A DNA stretch of 64,000 nucleotides, from NCBI GenBank assembly GCA_905250115.1, contig CAJNOI010000001.1:821115-885114 (forward strand), written 5' to 3'. Source of the stretch: Adineta steineri (taxonomy: Eukaryota > Rotifera > Eurotatoria > Adinetida > Adinetidae). The notes under the pieces were generated by a model. It did not search any database. It was not told where the DNA came from and worked only from the letters and a program-made list of their open reading frames with translations. Both the position numbers and the translations under genes were made by a program. Positions 24,785 to 35,619 of the stretch are shown piece by piece. Every line of letters begins with the position of its first letter. Positions within the stretch are counted from its first letter, which is position 1.

Positions 24785-25832
24785 TTATTTAGGCTCTAGA
24801 CATATGTCATTTGCAGGTACTATTCGTCTTCGCCATCGATTAAAATGAAGTTCAAAAAGAACATAAAACAATTGTTGACGAAATCGTTTTGATACACAAG
24901 CATATATATAAAATGGATACTAAAAAATAAAGAGTAGAAATTTAAGAATATTAAATATTTTTATATATCAGATAGATACTTACTGCAAAATATAAGTACA
25001 AGATACAAGCAGCAATATTAATACTCAATGAGAATTGTGCAGAACTAATAGGATTACTATTAATATTTGTAACCATAGGAAAAACATTTAATATAAAATA
25101 TGGTAAAAGTGCAAAGAAACTGAATATAATTTGAATTAATACCATATTTGTTAATTGTTTGTCTAATTCACGCCGGACCAAAGGAATCGTTCTATAAGCT
25201 ATTTGTCGAACATTCCTATATGCTAAACTTCCAAATGTAACAGTAATTAATAATGGTAAAGCACCAGGTAGAATAATATTATTCATATAAACATGGTATT
25301 GTTGAAAATTCACATTCGAATAAGTACAGCTAGTTTGATTTGTAGTTGAAGATACAATTTGATTATAAAAGATTAAGTATGGAATTGAATATAATATCCA
25401 AAAAATCGTTGATATTACCGTTAATCGGCGAGCTAATTTAATATTACTCCATTGTTGCCAGTAAACATGACTACATGTTGCTAAAAATTGATCAATTGTT
25501 GCTAAACACAAACATGTTAAAGAGATAAATTGAAACATTTCAACACCAAATGCTCGAAATTTACAGTAAAATGCTGATCTTATTGTTAAATCAATACTAA
25601 ATCCAGTAATTAATACACGAGATAATTGGCCTGTGATGAGTTGACCAATATTGACAAATGACATAAACATTAGATAAAATGCACATGAATTTTCTCGAAA
25701 TGTTTTCAAACTAAGAAATACCACAATATTGAGTGTATTACCAACTACACCAATTAAAACAGTAGACATACCCATATATGTAACTGTATATTGAATAGCT
25801 GACGTTATATACGAATTGTATGAGGACGACAT
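24785..25832 (-). CDS. Rotifer-type class A GPCR, divergent, copy 2
   Basis: Two exons (24984-25832 and 24785-24919) with a 64-bp intron in TM7; about 327 aa, from MSSSYNSYI to CLEPK. Same architecture as copy 1: GVVGNTLNIVVFLSL in TM1, CLATIDQFLATC in TM3 (DQF instead of DRY), AYRNVRQI and VRRELDKQL in loop 3, and YLYFAVYPFYIYACVSKRFRQQL in TM7. The first intracellular loop is nearly identical to copy 1, while extracellular regions have diverged, as expected if ligand specificity changed after duplication. The C-terminal tails also differ. Confidence 0.82.
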
Positions 25833-27960
25833 TATGATAGAGATATAAATTCAATTATATAAGCACGTTAGAGTGTCGTATAAATAAATAGAAGCTCAAC
25901 ACTTTCTACAATGATTTTATGTTAATAAACATTCCTTTTTATTTCTATAATCCAGACATAAATTAATGCGTAAATTATTTTTATGCTATTTATAAATATG
26001 TTTGAAGTAAGGTTGAGCTAATTCAAAGCCCGAGGAATTTTTTTCATGCTTCGATGCAGCTCGACGCGTTAATTCAGAATAGTCTTTCAAAAAACAAGTT
26101 TTTTTATGTCAAAAATGTAAAAAAACTAGACCTACAGTTTCTCTATAAAAACTTGCTGTAGCTTTCAAAGATTGTTTTTCTTCTAGCCCTTGTATATATG
26201 ATCCAGAAACGTTGTTTATATTAAGAGCTTGAAAACTCGATTTCTTTCATGAAAAACACATCAAGTCATTTTTAAGAACACATACAGTTTTTATTCGATC
26301 GCCGTTAGATTCTCCATATAAAACTGATAAAAGCTAAGCATTTTTCTCCTTTAGGTCGCTTTCTTTTCTGAAATATGAAAGTTCCATTCACAATTTCAAG
26401 ATGGCTTTTGACATAAAAAAATGACTTTAGTTTTTTGAAAGACTATATATATTCTAATTCAGCGCGTCTAGTTGCATCGGAGCATGAAAAGATGCTCTAG
26501 TTTTGAATTAGCTCAGCAACATCACAATGATGGTAGCAATTCTTTATATAGTTAATATCAACGAATTACTATTTTATTTAAATATCACGCTTTTCCCTCG
26601 TGTGATATTTCTTTTTCAATGATTTTGATAATTAGAAAAAACTTTAATTTTACTAGACGACAATGACTTTGAAGAAGATATGCTAAAATAAATTTTTTGT
26701 GCATCGAAAATCATAATGATTCTATTCATAGAAGTGGCCGAGATTCATTTTTGAAGTCATTGAATCGTTCCAGTTCAAAAAAACTATATTAAGGTTTATC
26801 TGTCCTTATGTCATTTTGTTCCTATAAGGAATATATTTATCATTGTGCTTCAAGTAAGAAATAAGAGTATTTGCCCAATTGAATATAGATAAATCATTTA
26901 TTTAACCCTTTGGCAAAGGATACGATCTATATATCACTTGAAGTATTTCTCCAAAAACGAATATTGCAGAGCTGCTGCGTTCACCACAGAATCAATTTTA
27001 TAGTCTTATCGAGTTTCTATTTTCACAAATGGCGATCTCAATTTATAAAATTTCGTATATTAATAAATACGGATCAAATAATATTTAATGAACTTTAAAT
27101 ATGTTTTTTTCAAATGTTTTTATCATACAATAGGATTATTATTATGAGCTTGAGCTTATTATCTATTTGTTTTTTTTGCTCCAAAGGAAAACTTATTAAT
27201 TTTATAAATTAATAGACATATTTTTCATTTCTCATAAAACCGGCTATATAAAAAATAAGAAGATTAATGAAAGACTAATACTAATTATTTCTGGATGAGA
27301 CAGACGTTGTTTATTATGAACATTGATTTATAAATTTAATAAGTATTTGTAGACTTACACTAATATATTTACTAAAAAAATTATACAAAACTTAAACTAT
27401 AGCTTACCATAAGTTAATAATAAGTTTTATAATTTATTTATTTCAAATAAAATATCTTATTTCATACAATGAGATTATATAAATGTAAATATAGGAAATG
27501 ATATATTATAATTATTTGTATACACATATATTGTATCTAATTAGAATCTGATAAGATTCAATGAATCAAGTCTTCGTATCATATTACATACTAAATCGAT
27601 CTATGACATCACCATATAGAAGATTTTTATCTTCTTTGATCTTGATCGTTCTCTTATAAAATAGAATGATTCATTTTTATTATCTACTTATTCACTTCTG
27701 TTCTTATATGTACAAATTATTTGGTAATAATTGTTCAATATAATACTTATACTAGAAATCATTTTTCATATGTATACGTCAACAATTCAAATATGAAGGT
27801 CATATCTGTGCGTTACTTAATTTATCTGCAAGAGAACTACTCATACATTCACATACTTCTGCGAGTAAAGAAATAAAAAACGAAGAAGAAAAAAAAAGGG
27901 AAGAATACAATAACCAAATGTTTGTGTCTTCTGACATTTCAACATCATATAGAAACAGTC
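25833..27960. other. Intergenic region with one inverted-repeat element
   Basis: AT-rich spacer containing the MITE-like element at 26014-26515. The remainder, including the short ORF at 26910-27098, shows no domain. Confidence 0.5.
26014..26515. mobile_element. MITE-like inverted-repeat element, about 500 bp
   Basis: The ends are imperfect inverted repeats of roughly 100 bp. The left end starts tgagctaattcaaa and runs through catgcttcgatgcag, gacgcg and agtctttcaaaaaac; the reverse complement of the right end carries the same blocks in the same order (tgagctaattcaaa, catgctccgatgcaa, gacgcg, agtctttcaaaaaac), followed by a shared tttttttatgtcaaaa. The 280-bp centre has no ORF. No clear target-site duplication is visible. 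It is a non-autonomous DNA element whose transposase family cannot be assigned. Confidence 0.7.
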
Positions 27961-28848
27961 ATGGGCAATAAACTATTGAAAAGTAAAAGTAAAAAAATAA
28001 ATTATACGGAACTTACAGATCATCAAATTGAAATGCTTGTTTCAACAACAAAATTTTCATCTCAACAAATTCGTGAATGGCATCATAGTAAATTATTTCC
28101 TCCCCGAATTTTTTATTTATCTAATTTTTTTTTCTTATAAAAGGTTTTATACGTGATTGTCCATCAGGTTTATTCAGTTACATTTATTTTTTTTTGTCAA
28201 TATTTTCATTCCTAGGTAAACTTGATCGAAAACAATTTATTGAAATTTATCAACAATTTTATCCACAAGGAAAAGTAAAAATATCTGAAAAACAAAATTT
28301 TAGAATTCTTTTTTTTCTAAATTAGGCAAATGCGTTTTGTACATTAGCATTCAAAGCATTTGATCAAGATAAAAATGGTTTGAAGTATTTTATTACTATA
28401 TATTACAATAAAACAATTGTTTAGGTTACGTCGATTTCAGTGAATTCTTATCAGCTATTGCTTTAACTATGAGTGGTAAAAAAATTAATACGAAACATTT
28501 AGTTTTTTTTGTATTTCTATTAAATATTATAGGTGAAGTAAAAGATCGTTTGAGTCTTGCTTTTTCAATGTATGATATTAATGATGACGGTACATTGGAT
28601 AAAAAAGAAATAGGTTCGATTTTTTTCTAATTTGATATTAATCATATTTTTTGTTTTTAGCCCAAATCATTAAATTGATCTATGAAATAAACGGAAAAGT
28701 AAATCTTAAACAAGAACTTTCACCACAAGATAAAGCTCGTATGATTATTGAAAAATTTGATCATGATGGTGATAAAAAACTTTCACGAGAAGAATTTATT
28801 AATGGTTGTTTAAATGATTCTGAAATACGAAAATTACTTGCACCTTAG
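27961..28848 (+). CDS. Neuronal calcium sensor (NCS/hippocalcin/recoverin family)
   Basis: Seven exons (27961-28087, 28144-28167, 28216-28274, 28326-28377, 28425-28475, 28533-28613, 28661-28848) join in frame to 193 aa, the usual NCS length. MGNKLLKS is an N-myristoylation signal, which decides the start. EF1 is degenerate (DCPSGKLDRKQF) with the CPxG hallmark. EF2 (DQDKNGYVDFSEF), EF3 (DINDDGTLDKKEI) and EF4 (DHDGDKKLSREEF) keep calcium ligands. The family performs a calcium-dependent myristoyl switch at membranes in neurons and sensory cells. It could be neurocalcin, hippocalcin or VILIP-like. Splice-acceptor-like AGs lie immediately before the ATG (27957-27958). Confidence 0.88.
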
Positions 28849-30203
28849 AAAAAAAAATTTTTTTTGTTCTTCCTTTTTGTTGTATTATATTTTATTTACA
28901 CACACAGTCAGTTATATTCTTCGCTTATATTTTAGAGAAATAAATTGATAACTATGTTTGCTCTTCCCGAATTATTCAGGAAGAATAATATTCAAGTAAA
29001 TTTTGTTTTATCGATATTTAGAACAATACTTTCAGATTGTTAATCTATAATGATTGATGATGTTATGTGCGTGACAAACAAATGACAGATTAATTTAGCC
29101 TTCAGATAGTTTACCTATATCAACAATAACTTATCCTTAATAGACATTGTGTTAGGACAAAAATTATATGCTTGAGGGGAAGAAAAATATATCCTAGTTC
29201 AATGAAATTTCGTTATTTTTGCAGGAATGTATGTGATTTTAAGGTTAAGTGCATGAACAATTATTTTTTCGTTTATCTTGACGAAGAAACGAATGAAATG
29301 TATCTATGATATATATAATTATTCTGAATATGATCATTGAAGCGTAACAAAGAAGAAGAAAAAAAGAGAATATATCTTTCTCTCTATCTTCGTTTAACAT
29401 TAAAGTATTGATATTCGTTACTACCTTCGTGGTAGTCACGAGTTTATCTATGTACAAAGTTTCGCATTACAAATCAAACACAATGTCGTTTTATAAGTAA
29501 CAAATATGATCTGCTTATTATGTAATTATTGATAACAATATTGGATTAATTCAACTTGTCTTCTTGGAATCTCACTACCGACATTTCATGTCTTTCAAAA
29601 ATCTTTGTTGTTTCTTTTTGTTTTTTATGTAAAAATTATTTATTTGAAAAATGTTCTTAAAATAAAATTTGATTGTTCTATAAATATAAATGTGCGACCC
29701 CTGTTCATATTTATATTGTATATGATAGCGTGCTGGCTGATGATTTGACAAATAATATACGTACGATATAGAACAACCTATCGAGGAATGTGTGTGAAAT
29801 GTGTCTACATGCAATTTACATTGACAAAAATTTTTTATATAATATGTCAATGAACAACAATTGATTTTGAATGTCAAATATTCATGGATAGATAATAGTC
29901 ATTGAACTGACAATTTGATGAAGTACGTTTTTTTTGTCGTCAGATCTTATTTATATAAAAGGATTGCTTAGAGCGAATATATTAAATTAAATTGAACGTT
30001 TTCAATAGTATGATGTCACAAATGTAAAAGAAAATAAATCCAGCTTATCATTTATATGACGAAATGTCGATTGGTATGAATGATCTGATACTATAGTTAG
30101 CAGTTGTCAATGAGAGGAGTTCGAAAAACATAGATTTTTTGATTAGTTATATAATTCATCTTTATTTTAGATTTTAATTGCAGACCATCAAATCAAGCAA
30201 AAA
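28849..30203. other. Intergenic region, nothing recognised
   Basis: AT-rich. Two minus-strand ORFs of 70 and 100 codons (29245-29457, 29575-29877) are low-complexity with no domain or splice partner. A likely acceptor (ttttattttag, ending at 30170) and a second (attgcag, ending at 30183) precede the next gene. Confidence 0.5.
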
Positions 30204-31944
30204 ATGGAAATAGATAATGTTTTACCCAGTCGAAAATTTGCATTCAGTATAGGTCATTTTCTTAATGATTTATGTGCATCTGTATGGTTTTCTTATTCAC
30301 TTGTATTCTATCATCGTGTAGCAAAATTTTCAAATAGTTTTGCTGGTTATCTATTATTAATTGGTCAAGTAGCAGATGCTCTATCAACTACATTTGTTGG
30401 TTTTGCTTCAGATAGAACGAAATATGGTCTATGTGGTAAACGAAAATCATGGCATTTGCTCGGTTTGTAATTTATTATTCAATTAAACAATTATTTCAAT
30501 ATGTATATATATATACAGGAGTCATTTGTGTACTTTGTTCATTTCCATTTTGTTTTCAATTACAATATCCAAGTCTTTCAATTATATTTCCATCATCATC
30601 ATTTCTTTATTATACAATTTTTATAATTTTATTTCAATTTGGTTGGGCATGTTCACAAATTGGACATTTAGCAATGTTAAATGAATTAACACCAAAAGAT
30701 GGTGAACGTGTTGCATTAAATGCTTATCGACATGCTTGGTCAATTGTTGCAAATATATTTGTTTATGCTGTTACTTGGTTATTACTTGATAATAATCAAA
30801 TAAAAGATAATATTCAAATGAATGCAAATGTTTTTCAAGTAAAAATTAATTTATTTGAATTTTATAATAATTTCATTTTCTAGACGTTGACTACTGTTAT
30901 TATTATTACTGGTTTTTTTACATCTCTGATATTTCATTTAGGTTCAAAAGAAGTAACATTTGCAACAAGTAGGAGTATAAAAAAATCAATACAATATAAT
31001 CTAAGAATTTCTTTTAGAATATTATAAACCTCTTTCATCTCCAACTCGTACATGGCGTGATTTTTTATGTGATAGTCAATTTTATTTTATTTCAATTATT
31101 TGGATGTTAACACGTGTTATAAGTAATGTATCACAAGTTTATCTACCATTATATATTATGGATACAACAGATGCAAGTCAAGTAGATCGAGTTTGTTTAA
31201 TAAATATGATATTTTTTTTGTTCATATAATAAATTTGTAATTAATTGTTAGACATTAATTGCAACAGGTCCATTATGTGTTTATGTTAGTGGTTTTATAA
31301 CATCATTTCCAATGCGTACAATCAATCAATATCTAGGACGAAAAATAACAATGATTGTTGGTCTTGTTACTATTCTTTTATCATCATTTTTATTTTGGTA
31401 TATTTTTTCATTAAAAGAAATTTTTGGTATATCAATGCAAATTACAATTCTTTGCGGTGCAATATTACTTGGAATTGGAATAACAACAGCACAAATTACA
31501 TCAAGTGCATTTACATCGGATTTAATCGGACAAAATACAGTAAGACATAGAAAGATGAATATTTATTTACTGATGTATTTTAATTTATATAGGAAAGTAG
31601 TGCATTTGTTTATGGAACTATGTCATTTTTGGATAAACTAGCTAATGGATTAATCATTGCTTTGATTCAACAATATAATCCTTGCAGGTATGAATTGATT
31701 TTAATTTAGTAATTATATATTTTTCTTTTCTAGTACATGTACAAGTTGTTGTTCATTGTTTTATCGGAGAATTCTTTCTTTTATACCTGGCATTATTTCT
31801 ATATGTACATTAATAGTATTAGCAAGTATTGGACGTATGTATCGTGGTGTTGGAAAGATAGATGCATCACCACAATCGATAATTTCTTTCGGAAATCGAA
31901 TATTACAACGTACTATGAAAATGATATTAACAAAAATTCTATGA
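30204..31944 (+). CDS. Major facilitator superfamily transporter, MFSD12-like
   Basis: About seven exons with short introns encode roughly 480 aa with twelve predicted TM segments. The start [22 protein letters not shown] fits the family. MFS motif A-like sequence is seen after TM2 ([19 protein letters not shown]) and in the second half ([10 protein letters not shown]). Segments [40 protein letters not shown] and PCSTCTSCC match the order I know from MFSD12. Vertebrate MFSD12 imports cysteine into lysosomes and melanosomes; a lysosomal cystine/cysteine role here is inferred. Stop at 31942-31944. Confidence 0.8.
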
Positions 31945-33154
31945 TAATGAACAATAGTGAAGATATTAGTCGGATATTTTTTTACTGTTAAAAAAATTGT
32001 TGAATATTTCAGAGAATAAACTGAACTACTTTGTTTTCAGAATAGTATTTAATAATTTATATGGAGAAAAAAATATTGTGAAATTATATTTTATATTTAT
32101 AAGAATTTGAATAAACGCTATACAGAGATTTGCTTATATCTTTTTGGAAAATCTTAAGAAAAATAGATGACATTTGAGTTTCACTCAGTTCTGAAATGCG
32201 ATGCGAAGCTCCAAATTTCGAAAAACGAATAGTCATTTCTAAGAATGAGCATGGAGTTAGTTTCCCTGAAAACAGCATTTGCAACTTACTGAAACTTGTA
32301 CTCTGCTGTTATCTATCTCTATGAAAAAGCGATGTCTCTGTCAATATGTTTACAAGTATTCATTCACTTTAATATGTCGATAATATGTCAATATTTACAA
32401 TAATAAACATATGAAATATTTTCTTTTTCACACATCCAAGATGATTCTGGTAGTGCATTCACTTGTGCATCAATGGGAAAATCCTTCAAATGGAAAGAAA
32501 GATAGTAATGACTCATCTAATTTTTTGATGAACCGCTTCTGATAACAATGATGAGAGACTATATGACATATAATCAACAATAAAAAATGATTTTTTCATC
32601 AGCATATAAGATTAAATAATTAAAAGAATATCCACATGTTATTCCCATACCAATCTAGTATCAATATGATCTGAACATAGTCATAAAAAATAAAACTCGA
32701 CATATTTAACAACGACTAAGATACTCATTAATTATTGTCATGAACTAATCACATTCACAACCACACCCTCGTTATAACATTCGTAAGAGCAACTACATTA
32801 ATCTAAAAATATTTCAATGTCATCTGAATTACTGCAATTATCTTCATTATCAGTTCTTGATTGTTTAGACATAGTGCATGTTGATGAAAAAGCTCTCACA
32901 TTTGACTAGAACTTACATTTTTTCTTTTGTACAAGCCTAGCAGATTCATGACTATCATTTATTATTTTTTCAAGTTCTTTTCTTGACAAAAGCTTCTTGG
33001 TCATTATTATTTTCACCTTCGTATAACAATGAAAAAAATTGTAAACTAATATTCACATGATGACTCTTAATTTTTATTCATTCATTTGTTTCTTTATCCA
33101 TTTGCGCATCGTGATATTTAAGCACTAAAATATATGAGAGCTCACTCTATCTCA
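31945..33154. other. Intergenic region, nothing firmly recognised
   Basis: AT-rich spacer downstream of the MFSD12-like gene and the ART-TPR gene (tail to tail). A 66-codon minus ORF at 32084-32284 has mixed composition but no domain. Confidence 0.45.
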
Positions 33155-33436
33155 TTAGTAAAATTTCGGAGGTTTTCGGAGGTAGTCGGAGTCAGAGTCA
33201 AAAAAATTGACTCCGCAGGTCCCTACCCTCGACGGCTTTTGACATGAGGAGCGAATTATTTCATTCCCGCACCTATATTGTTTTTTTTTTTGGCGCTTGG
33301 CACCCAAACCGACTTTGAAAATTCTATCAGGGTCCATGCTCCGGGTCTGGTCGGATCTGGGTACCCGGTCGGGTTGAAAGACTCTATTGGAACGTCGTTT
33401 TGCTATTGGCAAACAGTTAAGTTCAACAGATGGAAC
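33155..33436. repeat. GC-rich repeat-like tail at the 3' end of the ART-TPR gene
   Basis: The GC content rises sharply. It contains tcggaggt repeats, a ggagtca/tgactcc inverted pair flanking an A-run, and a gggtctggtcgg / ggtacccggtcggg low-complexity block. This resembles dispersed mobile-element debris rather than TPR coding sequence, although it stays open in frame. Confidence 0.45.
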
Positions 33437-35619
33437 TGCTTTTGGATAATCGCCAACGCTGTTATACACGTTACTAATTTTGTTATAGAAACTACCCAAG
33501 TGAGGACGATTGGAGGGAAGTGATTGTTGTCGAATAGCAAGAGCTTTCTCATGATAAGAAAGTGCTGTTGGATAATCACGCATGTTATAATACACCAGAC
33601 CGATGCTGTTGAAGGAACTGCCCAAATCAGGATGATTGGAAGGAAGTGATTGTTGTCGAATTGCAAGGGCTTTCTCATGATAAGAAAGTGCTTTTGGATA
33701 ATCAACCATGTTGTAATGCACCATACCGATGCTGTTATAAGAAGCACCCAAATCAGGATGACTGGNNNNNNNNNNAGTGCTTTTGGATAATCACTCATGT
33801 TATAATACACCACACCGATGTTGTTATAGGAACTACCCAAATCAGGATGGTTGGAAGGAAGTGATTGCTGTCGAATTGTAAGGGCTTTCTCATAATAAGC
33901 AAGTGCTTTTGGATAATCACCCATGTTATAATACACCACACCAATGTTATTATAAGAACTACCCAAATGAGGATGATTGAAAGGAAATGATTGTTCTCGA
34001 ACTGCAAGGGCTTTCTCATGATAAGAAAGTGCTTTTGCATAATCACTCATGTTGTCATATACAATACCGATTCTGTTATAGCAATTAGCCAAATCAGGAT
34101 GATTGGATGGAAGTGATTGTTGTCGAATTGTAAGAGCTTTTTCGAGAGATGTAAGTGCTTCTGGATATTCTCCTTGATTATATTTGATCCAACCTAGTTG
34201 ATGATAAATATCTGCCTTGTTATTTTCATTCGTTGCTTGATGAAGTAGATCCTCATAGACTTCTTGAGCCTTCTTAAACTGACCCATTTTAATTAGCAAT
34301 TGACCTAATCCGTACCATTCTTTCGAATCTGGAAAGATCTCTTGTCGTATATGATCAGTAAGAGTACGAAGATCTTGGTCGTTATCATTGGTTAATGTTA
34401 AATTCACTTGATAGAGATCTTTATTTTCATCCATTGGTTTAATATCTTCAATGCGAAAAATGGTGTGCATAGAAAAGAGAACTTCATCTTCCATATGAAA
34501 ATAACTAACATCACTAACAGAAGCAAATGGAGTTGTTGAATCAGTCCGATTGATTGACATAACAAATAGAATTCCAACAAGATTAGGATTTGTAGCAGCT
34601 TGTGGTGCGAAACAAAGCGAAACATCACGATGTCTACTAGTTGATAAAAAGTTATTAAATGAAAGAAGTCCACCTTTAGTTTTTGTCATTTCAGTGAAAT
34701 CGTCTTTTGAAAGACATTGTCCACGATAAACTGTAAATGTTTTATCAGATTGTTCACTATCAAATTGTTCTGAATGGAGTCGTTGAATATCACGATGTAG
34801 ATCATTAATAAAGAAACCCATTCGGAGAATAATATCAACATCCATTAATCTTAATGCTTGATTGAGCATCGAATATAAAAAGTATTGATAAGTATACCAC
34901 CAAATCGGTCTTTGATTATGATAATCACGCTCCAATTTTTCAATATTTTGTAATGTATGCTCATTTCCGGCAAATGTTTCACGACAATAAGTAATAAATT
35001 CTTTAATATATTCATGTTCGAAGTCAATGGTTAATAAGATCTCTTTCAAGATCTGAGTATACATAAATGATGGATCTAATTGATCGAACTTTTTGTTTGG
35101 TGTCACAAAGCTGATGGAGATGGCATTTTGCTCACATTGATGAGTAGCTTGTTTAAGAGCTCCACAGATTAATGTTATATCTGAGAAAACTCCTTTTATT
35201 TTAGGCCATTTTTTAACCCATAGTTTATGCCATATTCGGTTGCTACAAAAAATAAAAATGGTGTCTACTTGGGACATATCATGCACACGAGGCATAATAT
35301 GTTTCCCAAGTGACCCGGAGACAATCATACATATCTTGTTATTGGTAATGGTTTGAATAAATTCAACACACTGTTTACCGTCTGTAAATGTGTTTATGTT
35401 GTTAACAACACGTTTCAATTGCTTGATTGTATTACTGCGATCGGCATTATTATCATCAATATTGTTGTCTAACCAAATTGAAACGACATTTTGCGTCCTT
35501 TGCATGTTCATACGTCGATTCACAATTGTACTCGTGGAGAGGCGAGATATAAGCTCATTTTGTTTTGCATTACTAAATGCGGTAGTAGCTGTTGAGTTCT
35601 TATTTCCCATAACTTTCAA
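33155..35619 (-). CDS. ADP-ribosyltransferase (ART) fused to kinesin-light-chain-type TPRs, interrupted by assembly gap
   Basis: One long exon. Residues 1-280 form an N-terminal region I have seen only in bdelloid proteins (MIVSGSLGKHIMPRVHD). Next comes an arginine-specific ART domain with the R-S-ExE triad: TVYRGQ, then NFLSTS, then HMEDEVLF. From about residue 430 a TPR array follows, ending in 42-residue repeats of the form ALSYHEKALAIRQQSLPSNHP. Ten Ns at 33766-33775 break the frame; the reading frame before the gap does not match the one after it, so true gap length differs from 10. After the last repeat about 93 unrelated residues, encoded by GC-richer repeat-like DNA, run to the stop at 33155. 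MGNKNS at codon 4 could be the real start and is a possible myristoylation site. The function is probably regulatory mono-ADP-ribosylation with TPR-selected partners (inference). Confidence 0.82.
33766..33775. other. Assembly gap (10 Ns)
   Basis: Ten Ns sit inside near-identical 126-bp TPR units. Comparing with neighbouring units, about 50 nt (or 50 plus a multiple of 126) appear to be missing rather than 10. Confidence 0.9.

Noticed and set aside
29575-29877. 100-codon minus ORF
   Set aside because: Composition follows AT-rich DNA, with no domain or conserved motif and no start context.
33278-33864. Plus-strand ORFs opposite the TPR array
   Set aside because: They are antisense shadows of the repetitive TPR exon, and one runs through the N gap.
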